DNA from: Craterostigma plantagineum
Taxonomy: Eukaryota > Streptophyta > Magnoliopsida > Lamiales > Linderniaceae
DNA length: 64,000 nucleotides
Assembly (NCBI GenBank): GCA_027422505.1
Contig: JAPQWV010000356.1
Coordinates: 310,001 to 374,000, forward strand
Direction: 5' to 3'
Both the position numbers and the translations under genes were made by a program. Below the pieces are notes generated by a model. It made no database searches and was not told the origin of the DNA. It saw only the letters and a list, made by a program, of their open reading frames with translations. Below, in pieces: positions 22,109 through 33,526 of this stretch. Numbering within the stretch: the stretch's first letter is position 1; every line of letters starts with the position of its first letter.

Positions 22109-23460
22109 TGTTGACCTTTTGGTCCATGAGCGTTAGAGAGTTTTGATGAAACTCTGTAATTGTAATGACGTTAGGTCTATAAATTAAGCACTTCGATAAA
22201 TGATATATATAATGTCTAAGTACATAATAATATTCAACCATGCATTATTTGTGAGCTATAAATTGGTTAAAGTGTTGAATATTTGATTCACTTATGATTG
22301 TGTGATTTACTAGTGAAACTATGTGATCGCACGTTATAGACGTCTCAATATGATAGGATATATCGTTCTGTGCTATTTATGAAAAAACGTGTGAGATATC
22401 CTACAGAATTATATATGGAAAATATGTTGTCTAAATATGAAAAGTGATATATCCGTTGGGAATCGTTTATTCTTGAGTGAAACTTGCATCTACGATTTTT
22501 GAATGCATCCCGCTGAATGAATTATGCGAAATCGATTTAATAATTTTCCTTATACTGATTATGATATTATAATTAGGAAAGATTTTGTTTATTAAGTTTG
22601 TGGATAAGATGCAATCATACGGTATGTGCTAAAAACGAATATGATATTCAGAAAGTTAAGCAATTCGAATATATATGATCTAATCTGATTTATGTGCTAA
22701 ACATGGTAAATATATTGATCCGATACTATGTGTTGAATATGGAAAATGTATTGATAGTCTGTTATCTCGTGTGCTAAACATGGAAAGTAAAGTTGGATTG
22801 ACTTGTTCTATAAACTGATAACAGGGAATCACATATGGAAAGTTCTGTCAATATAAATATAATTCGAAATAATTGAACATGCCTGGAGAATGAATCTGAA
22901 CCTTTATATGGAATAAAATCATGCATTAATGTGCTTGTGACCGTTGTGATGATCTAGAAGCGTGATTTACATGGCATGTTGACTCTCGAAAATTCATGGA
23001 TTATATGCATGATTTGGTGATGAATATTATGATCTCATTTTCCATGTGAGTGATTGAATGAAAAGGAGTATATATATGTTGTACAACGCGCCCATCTAAC
23101 TTATAAAATCACTTTTGCTACCAGCAACTTCAAACTGAGCCGTCAGGTTCATCTAGCGCCTGATCCGACAGATGAACTTAAAGATTCACTTTAAGTCGTT
23201 TTAAAATTCGGCCTTCAGATCTAAGGACTCCCGCCATCTAAAGTTAATTGCTAACGCAAATTAACGTTCACATAACCGTTTATGTTATTTGAGACATATA
23301 ATTATAAATTATATGCTTGAAAGAAAATAAATTATTTGGAGAATACAAGTCCAATAACTATAAGAAAGATTTCTCTGTAAATTTTATGTTTTAAGCTTAT
23401 GTACATCTAAGCCTCATTGTAGGATATTTCTCCCTATTGTCACGTTCAATATGAATACTA
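22109..23460 (+). mobile_element. 3-prime LTR of the Sirevirus-like element (right end uncertain)
   Basis: The LTR opens TGTTGACCTTTTGGTCC immediately after a polypurine tract. It is AT-rich and noncoding, and it contains several diverged copies of a segment with ATATGGAAA or ACATGGAAA between about 22380 and 22860. The right end is estimated, since the 5-prime LTR is absent. Confidence 0.45.
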
Positions 23461-23874
23461 TACTATACTATACTTTCCCTCAAAGTCGAATTGTATTAAT
23501 TATTTCGTTATTAATAAATAACATATTGGGCATTAATAATATAAAAAATCAATGTAGGTAAAAATAACAACAGATTGCATTGCACATTTTATAAAATCAA
23601 AATTTGGCAGATTGATACGATGAGACGCTCATAATAAGAGCACATCAACCCGTCGCATTCGATCCAATCAAATCACCATCAAATAAAAGTAGAATTCCAC
23701 GATGAAGTCATAGTATAGAAGTTAAGAGAAGTTAACAAAGTGTCCACGACGAAGGTAACAAAGTGTCCACCCATATCCTCCAAATATAGAGGTTAAAATA
23801 GCTCATCAACTAATGATTCGTAAAATTTGAGTTCCCACTAATAATTTTTTACAAGAAGAAAGAAAAAGAAGGGT

Positions 23875-24153
23875 ATGGTCATATTCACTGGAATTCTCAA
23901 CCTAACTTTGATTTTTTTCTTGATGGGACTTCTATTCTCAATGTCAAACATGTCAGCTGTGGAAAACCTCGTCGACCTCATAATCAAATACGCTCTTTGC
24001 AAATTCAATAAGTTGATCGCCGACGACCCTTTGTTTGGTTTTCGTTACCTGTTAAAAAGTATAGAGCGTTTCCATGAGTTTGATCTCCAACATGCAATGT
24101 ATTTTCTTTGTGTGTTTAATCTTACATACAACCCAACGCTACGTAAAAATTAA
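23875..24153 (+). CDS. Small hypothetical ORF in duplication unit A
   Basis: This 92-residue frame has a very hydrophobic start (MVIFTGILNLTLIFFLMGLL) that could be a signal peptide or membrane segment. I recognise no known domain. A related but shorter and degenerate copy begins at 25675 in unit B. Because the copies diverge freely in the C-terminal half, it may be noncoding duplicated DNA. Confidence 0.25.
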   Translation: MVIFTGILNLTLIFFLMGLLFSMSNMSAVENLVDLIIKYALCKFNKLIADDPLFGFRYLLKSIERFHEFDLQHAMYFLCVFNLTYNPTLRKN

Positions 24154-24841
24154 CTTCGATATTTATCGATTTTTCTATGATGTCGTCGTCTTCGTCGTCT
24201 TTTTTCATGCGAGGGTTTTGAATCGACCTGCGGAGATTAAGCAGAAATGACTTGTGCAGATTTACAAGGAGATTAGTGAAGCTAATTACCAAGCTAATTA
24301 CAAAGACATAAACACAAAACAGTAAGGACAAGCACTTGCAAACAGATCGCTAAGATGTAAGTTACAACTTAGTCCTAGCTCGAGGCAAAATTTAAGTGAG
24401 ACGAAGTAAACTAAGTTCCTAGCTCTAACATACCAAAATTATTCGTGAATCAGATTGTAAATTGATTATTTAGGATGGAACGCTCAATTTAGCATGGTAG
24501 TATGGCGGGTTCGAATAGCACGCGGTATTATAGCAGGTTTTTCTCTTAGATAAACCTCGACTTAAAAGAATATATGATCAAATGATAAACCCTAAAATCA
24601 AAATCTAATTTTTTTTGTGGAATGTTAACCCCCTAACCATAGAGCAACAAGGACATTTGAAATTCTCAAACTTGTCCTAATTGTCCAAAATACAAGCCGT
24701 CGAATATAAAACGACAAGTTTTCCCTAAGAAGGGCTACAAACTGCTCAGAAATAGCTAACTCACGAAGACATTTTCCCCTACTCGAGGCGCCCGTCCACT
24801 GAAACCCAAGCGAAGGCGAAGGAAACGAAGTTTCTCACCTT

Positions 24842-24852
24842 GTATATATATA
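24842..24852 (+). promoter_or_regulatory. TATA box of the Gnk2-type gene
   Basis: TATATATATAG lies 67 bases upstream of the start codon at 24919. In the duplicate the corresponding element is TATTTATATAG near 31850, also about 90 bases before the ATG. Confidence 0.6.
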
Positions 24853-24918
24853 GCCGCCAAGCTAGTAAGCCAAAACAAATATCTCAAGTAAACGTGAAGA
24901 AAAGAAAGAAAGAAAACA

Positions 24919-25329
24919 ATGGGCAAGCTAGGTTTCGAACGGTTTTTGCTGATGTCAGCGCTTCTCTTGGTCGCAATAGCAGTAGTGGAGAGCCACCCCG
25001 ACCTCACAACCCTCGAGTGGTTCGACTGCAACGGTCAAACGGTGAGCACTAACGACCCTTACGTTGGCGTCGTAAATGGTTTGTTGGCCGATATAGTTGC
25101 CAACGCTCCTAATCAGCCTAATTATGAATATCAAACGTCGAACACTGATCAAGGAGTGACCGCTTATGGTAAAGCATTTTGCGATGCTACTAAGAGCGCA
25201 GACCAATGCAGGGAGTGCTTGAGCGCTTGCAACATCGACAAGTTCCTTGAACTTTGCGGGCCTGATATTGGCGCGCAGATTGCTTTGACGGCTTGCAACG
25301 TCAAATACCTAAACGAGCCTTTCAATTGA
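24919..25329 (+). CDS. Secreted single-domain Gnk2/DUF26 antifungal-type protein
   Basis: The 136-residue product has a signal peptide (about residues 1-25, FLLMSALLLVAIAVVES) and one Gnk2-homologous (DUF26, stress-antifungal) domain. The diagnostic C-X8-C-X2-C motif is CDATKSADQCREC (Cys88, Cys97, Cys100). Further cysteines at 37, 104, 113 and 126 are consistent with the disulfide-rich fold, and the end ALTACNVKYLNEPF is typical. Ginkbilobin-2, the type protein, is a mannose-binding secreted antifungal protein, so an apoplastic defence role is inferred. No kinase domain follows, so this is not a cysteine-rich receptor kinase. The gene is intronless, with a TATA box at 24842, and has a broken tandem copy at 31948-36093. 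Confidence 0.85.
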   Translation: MGKLGFERFLLMSALLLVAIAVVESHPDLTTLEWFDCNGQTVSTNDPYVGVVNGLLADIVANAPNQPNYEYQTSNTDQGVTAYGKAFCDATKSADQCRECLSACNIDKFLELCGPDIGAQIALTACNVKYLNEPFN

Positions 25330-25674
25330 AAAAAAAATGGAAAAAATGAAGGATATTGTTCTTCCCATGGCGGCCTTTCACTATATATATACTTGAGCTA
25401 TATGCAAGTAACATAAATAATCAAAGATGTGGCTTGTTTAACCCATCTTTTTTTTTTCCTTTTACATGAGTGTGTTGTTATGTCCTATATGTGTTATAAA
25501 TAATGATGGGATGCCTACATTTATCTGTCGTCGGTAGTTATCTTTCACCTCTAACGCACAGTCTTGTCAAAGAAACACTATAACAAGTCCAGGAACAAAC
25601 CCTAACTAACACATTACTGACTGGTAAAAAGGGTTTCCTCGAAAACTCGTTAGGCCACAAAAAAAAGGACGATA

Positions 25675-25794
25675 TGGGCCAATTCGCTGGAGTTCTCAAC
25701 CTAACTCTCTTCATGAGATTTCTTTTCTCAGTGTCAAATATGTCAACCGAGAAAAACCACGACGACCCCACAATTATGGTGTCTTTAAAGTGCT
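25675..25794 (+). pseudogene. Degenerate copy of the small ORF in duplication unit B
   Basis: A frame starting MGQFAGVLNLTL aligns with the start of the ORF at 23875 (GILNLTL, FSMSNMS against FSVSNMS) but stops after about 39 codons. The downstream DNA stays alignable as far as the shared GCTACGTAAAAAT near 25983. Confidence 0.35.
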
Positions 25795-26154
25795 AGTAAC
25801 AATTCTGATTTTTGTGACAAATTGTTTATCGGTTGATGAGTAAATTTTTTTTTGTTGTTACCAGTTAAAAGTGTATAGAATCGTTTCTACGAGTCTGAAA
25901 GGTTGATACTTTAAAATGTTAACTGAAAGCATCTCCAACGTGTATTGTATATTTTAGTGTTTCGTCTTTCATCCAACCAAGCGCTACGTAAAAATTTAAC
26001 ATGGATTTTTTATCGCCTTTTCTATATTGTCGTCTCCATCTATTCTTGTTTTGAGGGGTTATGTATTGAATGAACTTTGAAGGATTGATGTAACAACACA
26101 ACGTAAATCTAGTAAGCATAAATAAACAACAACTAAGAGAAAGTATGATTAAGA

Positions 26155-26790
26155 TGTTGGTCCAGCCTGCCAGAGACGACGCCCACCAAAGAAGAAAGGA
26201 AAAAAATAAAATAATATTATTAATATTATATTATAATATTATTTTATATATATAATAAAATAATGAAAGGTTTATATTGAAGGGCGACGCGGCGCATTCC
26301 TGGCCACCCGTTTCGAGCGGTCCAGAAGAGCTGAAGACATCTATAAATAGGCTGAGAATTCTTCAGTTATTATCATCACAAGCTCATTCGAGTTTTACTA
26401 TATAGAGAGAAGTAGTTCGAGTGAATTGTGAGATTATCAGTTCAGGTAGAAACTGATAGGGTTCCACATCCACAGAGAGGTGTGAGGTAAACACGAGTGG
26501 TAAAAGTGAGATAGTAAAAATTCGAGGGTCGTAATTTTTACTATAGTGAAGATTTTGCCGACTCGGCCGTGGTTTCTCCCTCTTCGTTAACAGAGGGTTT
26601 TCCACGTTAAAATTCTGGTGTTCTTTCTTACCTTACGGTAATTTTATTTTTACCGTGGTAGTTACTGTGCGGGTCCCACCAAATTTACCCCGTGGGTCCC
26701 ACTTCTCCCGATCGTCGTACCGAGCCAAACCGGGACCAGTTCCGCTGCGGGGCCCACTTACCACCGCGGGGCCCACCACCATTCCCAACA
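26155..26790 (+). repeat. 5-prime LTR of the young copia element
   Basis: This 636-bp LTR contains a TATA box (TATAAATAG, 26342-26350) and a GC-rich end with repeated GGGTCCCAC/GGGGCCCAC motifs. It is nearly identical to 30919-31553. Confidence 0.97.
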
Positions 26791-26792
26791 AG

Positions 26793-26804
26793 TGGTATCA
26801 GAGC
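26793..26804 (+). promoter_or_regulatory. Primer-binding site (initiator Met tRNA)
   Basis: TGGTATCAGAGC begins two bases after the LTR end and is complementary to the 3-prime end of plant initiator methionine tRNA, the usual copia primer. Confidence 0.95.
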
Positions 26805-26899
26805 CTAATAGTATTCTGAGTATGCTCTGTGGTTGCAGCTTTGACTGATCTTCCACATCAGAAAAGATACTAGTAGGTTGCTGGTAGATTTTGACGGCC

Positions 26900-29800
26900 A
26901 TGGAAAACGACGGAGGAATGATCAAACTGACAGTAACGAATTACTCCATATGGAAATCAAGGATGGAGGATTACCTTTATTGAAAAGACCTCCATGATCC
27001 AATCGAAAATGGAGGCAAGATGCCCGAAGGCGGGAATGCCGACCTATGGAAGAAATTGCAAAGAAAGACGCTAGCTATTATCCGCCAATGGGTGGACATA
27101 AGCCTCTACAACCACGTCCGAAATGAGACAGACCTCTACAAACTCTGGACGAAATTGGAGGGTATGTATGAGGTGACAAATGCGCTGAGCAAGGTATTCA
27201 TGATGCGAAAACTCATGAATGTGAAGCTGAACGAGGGACGATCAGTTGCTGAACATCTGAACGACTTTGAAGGGCTGGTAACTCAACTCACAAGTGCCGG
27301 TCTAGTCCTTGATGATGAGCTACAAGCTTGTCTTCTACTGGGATCTCTACCTGATAGCTGGGATACGTTGGTGGTATCGCTCACCAACTCGGCACCAAGT
27401 GGTAAAGTCACGATGGAGATGGTGAAAAATAGACTCTACAATGAAGAGCTGCGACGGAAGGATGCTGCCAGTACCAGTACGGAAAATCAGGCCCTTGTCA
27501 TGGAGAATAGGGGTCGGAGCAAGAGTAGAGGTCCAAAAGGATACGACAAGTCGAAAGATAGATCCAAGTCCAGGGAGATGAGGAAGTGCTACCATTGTGG
27601 TAAAATTGGCCACTTACAAAGAAACTGTAGACTTCTCAAAGGAAAACAGAAACAAGACGATGACAAGAACACGTCTGCAATCGCCTCCAACGATGCTGGA
27701 GAGGTTACTCTGGTGAATGAAGCAGACTGCTGTCATGTTGCGGATGCAAGCACCGAATGGATAGTGGACTCTGGTGCCTCCTACCATTGTGTTCCAAGGC
27801 GTGAATACTCCTCCACATATAAGGCGGGAAACTTTGGTACTACCAAGATGGGTAACCAAAGTGTTTCTAAAATAGTGGGGATCGGTGATATCTGTATCCA
27901 GACGAGCGTGGGGTGCACATTACGGCTGAAAGATGTGCGACATATTCCAGACCTGCGTCTCAACCTGATTTCTGTGAAGGTGCTGGACAACGAAGGATAC
28001 TATAACGAGATGGCGAATAGCAACTGGAAACTCACCAAAGGATCGTTGGTGGTAGCGAGAGGAAAGCTATGCTGCTCGCTCTACAAGATGCACGCAACAA
28101 TATGTGCTAACCAACTTAATGCAGTTGAAGATGATGCTTCTCCAAATTTGTGGCACAGACGGCTGGCGCACGTAGGAGAGAAGGGGTTGAATGTCTTGGC
28201 TAGAAAGTCCCTCATACCAGTAGCCAAGGAGAAAGCGATGAACCCCTGCGATTATTGTTTATTTGGCAAGCAACATAGAGTTTCATTCGCGAAGAACTCA
28301 ACCAGGCGAATGAAGAAGTTGGAGTTGGTAAACTCTGACGTATGCGGACCCATGGAAATCGAATCTCTGGGAGGCAGTAAATATTTTCTGACCTTCATTG
28401 ATGATGCGTCTCGCAAGACCTGGGTATATCTGTTGCGGACGAAGGACCAGGTTTTCTATTATTTCAAGAAGTTCCATGCGATGGTGGAAAGAGAAACTGG
28501 AATGCCGCTAAAGTGTCTACGCACAGATAATGGTGGTGAATACATCTCTCGGGAGTTCAGAGATTATTCCACGAAGCATGGCATTAGGCATGAAAAGACA
28601 GTTCCCAGTACTCCTCAGCAAAATGGTGTCGCTGAGAGAATGAATCGGACAATTATGGAGAGAGTCCGAGCGATGCTCAAGATGGCTAATCTATCTAAGT
28701 CATTTTGGGGGGAAGCTGTCAACACTGCAGTCTATCTTATCAACCGACTACCTTCATCGGCGTTGGATTTCGACATTCCAGAGAAGGTGTGGACCGGTAG
28801 AGACATCTCATATTCTCATTTGAGAGTGTTTGGCTGCAAGGCGTTCATGCATGTGCCCAAGGAGCAAAGATCGAAGCTTGATGATAAATCAAATCCTTGC
28901 ATCTTTGTTGGGTACGGAGACGAGGAGTTCGGCTACAGACTTTGGGATCCAAAGAAGAAGAAGACTGTTCGAAGTCGCGACGTAGTATTCCATGAGCACG
29001 AGATCATGGGAGACTCAGATGTGGATGTGGCGAAATCCACAGGTGGCGGTGTAGACGATTATACACCAGTTAGCATTCCATATAATGGTGCCACGGAGGA
29101 AGGAATGCAGCAATCAGAGCCTGAATCAGAAGAGCCAGCCATTGGAGATGATGAACCTGTCATAGATTAACACACTGAAGGTAATGAGCAGGGGGAGCCT
29201 TCAGACGCGCAAGAAGCAGTTGAACCTCATCTGAGAAGGTCAACTAGGGAACGCCAACCATCTACGAGGTATCCGAGTTCTGATTATATTTTGATTACTG
29301 ATGAGGGGGAGCCAGAGAGCTTCCAGGAAGTACAATCTTGTAGGGACAAGGATTGTTGGACAAAGGCCATGCAAGAGGAGATGTATTCTCTGAAGAAGAA
29401 TGATACGTACGAGTTAGTTCGATTGCCGAAAGGAAAGAAGACACTCAAGAACAAATGGGTGTACAAATTGAAGAAGGATGATGGCAAGGTGGTCAGATAC
29501 AAGGCTCGATTAGTGGTCAAAGGTTTCACTCAGAGGAAGGGGATCGACTTTGACGAGATATTTTCACCTGTCGTGAAGATGAGTTCAATCAGAGTCATAC
29601 TGGGACTAGCTGCTACCATGGATCTTCACTTGGAGCAACTCGACGTGAAGACCGCATTCTTGCATGGTGATCTTGATAAGGAGATATATATGGAACAACC
29701 CGAAGGGTTCGAGGTTAGAGGTAAAGAGGACATGGTCTGCCGGCTGAAGAAAAGCTTGTATGGACTGAAACAAGCTCCACGGCAGTGGTACAAGAAGTTT

Positions 29801-30865
29801 GATTCTTTCATGGTTCATCAGGGGTTCAAGAGAACAGATGCAGATCCATGTGTTTACGTCCGGAGATACTCTAACGGTAAATTTATCCTTCTTCTCCTGT
29901 ATGTTGATGATATGCTAATTGTCGGACAAGATGCAGAGATGATTAGCAGGCTGAAGAAAGATTTGTCAAAGACGTTTGACATGAAGGATTTGGGTTCGGC
30001 AAAGCGGATTCTCGGAATGGAGATTACCCGAGATCGGAAAGCTGGGAAATTGTGGTTATCCCAGGAGCGCTATATTGAACGAGTTCTAGAGAGGTTCAAT
30101 ATGAAGGATGCTAGACCAGTTAGGACGCCACTTGCCGCGCACTTTCAGTTGCGAAAGAAATCCAGTCCATCAACAACTGAAGACGGAGAAGATGTCCCAT
30201 ATGTTCCATATTCATCGGCGGTCGGAAGTTTGATGTACGCCATGGTGTGTACGAGGCCAGATATCGCTCACGCAGTTGGCGTTGTGAGTCGATTTCTATC
30301 GAATCCCGGGAAGTCACATTGGGAAGCAGTGAAGTGGATCTTGAGGTACCTGAGAGGAACTTCCAAATTATGCCTAACGTTTGGAAGTGGTAAATGTTTT
30401 CTTACAGGCTATACGGATGCTGATATGGCCGGTGATCTCGACAGCAGAAAGTCAACGTCGGGATACATATTTACACTCTCAGGGGGAGCTATCTCATGGC
30501 AGTCGAGGCTACAGAAGTGTGTTTCTTTATCAACTACTGAAGCGGAGTATGTTGCAGCAACGGAAGCTGGCAAGGAGATGCTCTGGTTGAAGAGATTCCT
30601 TCAGGAGTTGGGAATTCAGCAGGAAGAGTACATAATATTTTGCGATAGTCAAAGTGCTTTGGACTTGAGCAAGAATACTATGTATCACTCGAGGACGAAA
30701 CACATCGACGTTCGTTATCATTGGCTCAGACTGGCTATTGAGGAAAAAGCGTTCAAGCTGCAAAAGATCCACACGGACAAGAATGTTGCGGACATTCTGA
30801 CGAAGGTTATTCCCAAGGAGAAGACAGAGTTCTGCGGCCGGCAAGCCGGCATGGGCTATCGCTGA
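26900..30865 (+). pseudogene. Copia gag-pol polyprotein with two in-frame stops
   Basis: A single frame runs from ATG 26900 to the stop at 30863. It is interrupted only by TGA at 26981 and TAA at 29168. In order it shows gag, a CCHC zinc knuckle (CYHCGKIGHLQRNC, about 27588), an aspartic protease (WIVDSGASYHC, about 27760) and the GAG-pre-integrase part (LWHRRLAHVGEKG). The integrase has CDYCLFGKQH and the DDE residues in FLTFIDDASRK, LRTDNGGEY and PQQNGVAERMNR. The reverse transcriptase has QLDVKTAFLHGDL and the catalytic YVDDMLIVG, and RNase H has GYTDADMAGD, STTEAEYVA and HSRTKHIDVRYHW. The set is that of the Tork/TNT1-94 group. As it stands the polyprotein would terminate after about 27 codons, or, starting from the ATG at 27020, before the reverse transcriptase. 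Confidence 0.93.
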
Positions 30866-30905
30866 GGCGGTAGGAAATCTTCCTCTGCAAATAATGAATG
30901 AGGCT

Positions 30906-30917
30906 GGAGGGGGAGAA
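30906..30917 (+). promoter_or_regulatory. Polypurine tract of the young copia element
   Basis: GGAGGGGGAGAA lies one base before the 3-prime LTR start at 30919, the normal position for plus-strand priming. Confidence 0.9.
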
Positions 30918-30918
30918 T

Positions 30919-31553
30919 TGTTGGTCCAGCCTGCCAGAGACGACGCCCACCAAAGAAGAAAGGAAAAAAATAAAATAATATTATTAATATTATATTATAA
31001 TATTATTTTATATATATAATAAAATAATGAAAGGTTTATATGAAGGGCGACGCGGCGCATTCCTGGCCACCCGTTTCGAGCGGTCCAGAAGAGCTGAAGA
31101 CATCTATAAATAGGCTGAGAATTCTTCAGTTATTATCATCACAAGCTCATTCGAGTTTTACTATATAGAGAGAAGTAGTTCGAGTGAATTGTGAGATTAT
31201 CAGTTCAGGTAGAAACTGATAGGGTTCCACATCCACAGAGAGGTGTGAGGTAAACAAGAGTGGTAAAAGTGAGATAGTAAAAATTCGAGGGTTGTAATTT
31301 TTACTATAGTGAAGATTTTGCCGACTCGGCCGTGGTTTTTCCCTCTTCGTTAACAGAGGGTTTTCCACGTTAAAATTCTGGTGTTCTTTCTTACCTTACG
31401 GTAATTTTATTTTTACCGTGGTAGTTACTGTGCGGGTCCCACCAAATTTACCCCGTGGGTCCCACTTCTCCCGATCGTCGTACCGAGCCAAACCGGGACC
31501 AGTTCCGCTGCGGGGCCCACTTACCACCGCGGGGCCCACCACCATTCCCAACA
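30919..31553 (+). repeat. 3-prime LTR of the young copia element
   Basis: This 635-bp LTR differs from the 5-prime copy by a missing T (TTTATATGAAG against TTTATATTGAAG) and three substitutions (for example AAACAAGAG against AAACACGAG). It is followed by the target duplication TAAGA. Confidence 0.97.
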
Positions 31554-32109
31554 TAAGACATGTTGACACATTACAAAACCAAGATACAAAGACACAAACA
31601 CACAACACAAGGTAATTGGGACAAGCACTTGCAAACAAATCACTAAGGTTTGAGTTACAACTTAGTTCTAGCTCGAGTAAATTACAAATACAAGCCGTCT
31701 AATATAAAGGACGAGTTTGCGCTAAGAAGGGCTACTCAAACTCACTGCTTAGAAAATAACTAACTTACGAGGACATTTTCCCTACGCTCGAGGCGCACGT
31801 CGATTGAACCCGAGAAAAGGCGAAGGAACCAAAGTTTTCACCTTGTATTTATATAGCATACTGACTTAGTAACCCAAAAAGTATCTCACACAACCTAAGA
31901 TAGACGACTAGGTAAGTAAAAAAAGGGGTAAGAAAGAAAAGAACGCGATGGGCAAGCTGGCTTTTGTACGGGTGCTGATATCAGGCCTTCTCTTGTTCGC
32001 AATAAGCGTATCGACAAATAGTTGAGAGCCATGACGACCTCACAACCCTCCGATGGTTCGAGTGCAGTGATCAAATGCTGAGCACGAACGACCCTTACAC
32101 TACAAAAAA

Positions 32110-32400
32110 CAGCGCCCCTAGCGACTACGACTACCGACTACAAGAAACGTAGTCGCTATTTTATATACTTACCGACTACGAAAAAAACTTAGCGTCTGCA
32201 TATCGTAGTCGCTTTTTCGACTACAAAAATAGTCGAAAAATGTTATTTCTTAGTCGTTGGCTTTTATTTTGCGACCACGTACCGACTACCAGTGGTAGTC
32301 GCTAATGTCGACTACATCCGTGGAAGCTATAAGTTTAATATTAGTCGCTTTTTCAAATGTCGACTGCTCCTAGCGACTACGATTGTAGTCGGTAAATATC
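32110..32400. repeat. Left subterminal repeats of the second CACTA element
   Basis: More than ten words of the type GCGACTAC, ACCGACTAC, GTAGTCGC and GTCGACTAC are spread over both strands. The right end (35320-35790) has the same family. These are the expected binding sites of the TnpA-type factor. Confidence 0.8.
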
Positions 32401-33526
32401 AGATCTAAATAACCCCAAATCCCGACTTGGCGCTCAGAACTCGAAAAAAAATTCCCCAACCTCTTGAAGTCCGGAGTCTTCTCCTCGCCGCCGCCGTCGC
32501 GCCGCCCTCACCTCCTCGCCGCCCTCGCCGCGTCGCACCACCGCCCTAGCCGGGTAAGTATTTCGAGCAAGTAATTTACAATGCAGGACAACCTAATATA
32601 TAACATAAATTTGTTATATTATAGCTTATATCTCCAATAATATATTTTGTTAATTCACTTCATTCTAATCTTTTGCTTCCCATTGACTACTCTATTTATT
32701 ATAAATAACAAAAGAAAAAGATAAATGTAATAAATGTCAATAAAAACTAAAGATAAAAAAAAATAACTTGAAAATCATTTCACAAAGTAGTGAAAATAAG
32801 ATAAGATAATTCATCTCTCCAGTTACATTATATATATATATATATATAATATATTTCAATTTTGCAGTAAAATATAATATTTGAGAACCTACATGCACGA
32901 CTCCACATGACGCCTTGATGACTGACCACGACAATCTGTGCTATTCACGTGTTATGTGGAGCAGAACTGCAGAAGGACAAAAGTCAGTCCAAATTAGGAG
33001 TTTAGACCGAAAAAAATAATAAAATAAAGAGAAAAATAAAAAGCAACGCTAAATTCTTTGCGCGTTGTCGCGTTATCAGAAAAAAAAAAAAAAAAAAAAA
33101 AAAGCGTACGCGTGCTACGAAGCTCGCACCAGAACGCGTTTTAAAACACTGGGTGTGAGTCATAATAATGTGTTCACCAGGCGTTGTTGCGAAGTTGAAT
33201 TTCATAATTATGAAGGATTGAGTACTACTACTACTACATGAAATTTATATTGTTCTTGAATTAGAGAAATTAGTCTAACGTGGCCGGGTCATTATATCTC
33301 TAGACGTACGTCAAGCTTTATTCCACGGTATGAATGGCTCTATGAGCAATTTGGACAATTCTCAATGATTGTTGTTTCCATGTTTGATTTTTGGTGTTTT
33401 TGACTTTTGGGCATTATATTTTATTTTTGGTCATTTTTAACTCGTTTGGCTTATTTTTATTTATTTCCTACATCTTTACGTTATGTCTGGTCTTGTTGAT
33501 TGATGTAGGTTCCCATTGCTAGATAT

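Larger units (their letters stand above)
14500..23460 (+). mobile_element. Sirevirus-like Ty1/copia retrotransposon, 5-prime truncated
   Basis: The order gag, protease, integrase, reverse transcriptase, RNase H, a further env-position ORF, repeated purine tracts and a TGTTGACC LTR start matches plant Sireviruses (Maximus/SIRE type). The 5-prime LTR and primer-binding site are missing, with only rearranged gypsy DNA to the left. All coding parts have stops or frameshifts. The right boundary is nominal because no second LTR is available for comparison. Confidence 0.75.
23870..25580 (+). repeat. Tandem duplication unit A (intact Gnk2 locus)
   Basis: Unit A and unit B (25680-36330 after removing insertions) share, in the same order, a small leader ORF region, a promoter region (GGACAAGCACTTGCAAACA in both), a Gnk2-type coding sequence, and a 3-prime region with GCGGCCTTTCACTATATA and TAATGATGGGATGCCT. 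The unit is about 1.6-1.7 kb. Confidence 0.85.
26155..31553 (+). mobile_element. Full-length Ty1/copia retrotransposon (Tork/TNT1-like), young insertion
   Basis: Two LTRs (26155-26790 and 30919-31553) begin TGTTGGTCC and end CCCAACA. They are flanked by a perfect 5-bp target duplication TAAGA (26150-26154 and 31554-31558). The primer-binding site and purine tract are in place. I count three substitutions and one single-base indel between the LTRs, so the insertion is recent. It sits in the upstream part of duplication unit B. The polyprotein is open apart from two in-frame stops. Confidence 0.97.

Noticed and set aside
22109..23860. A pair of LTRs for the Sirevirus-like element
   Set aside because: Only one LTR start is visible; no matching 5-prime LTR exists upstream of 14500, so the right end cannot be fixed.
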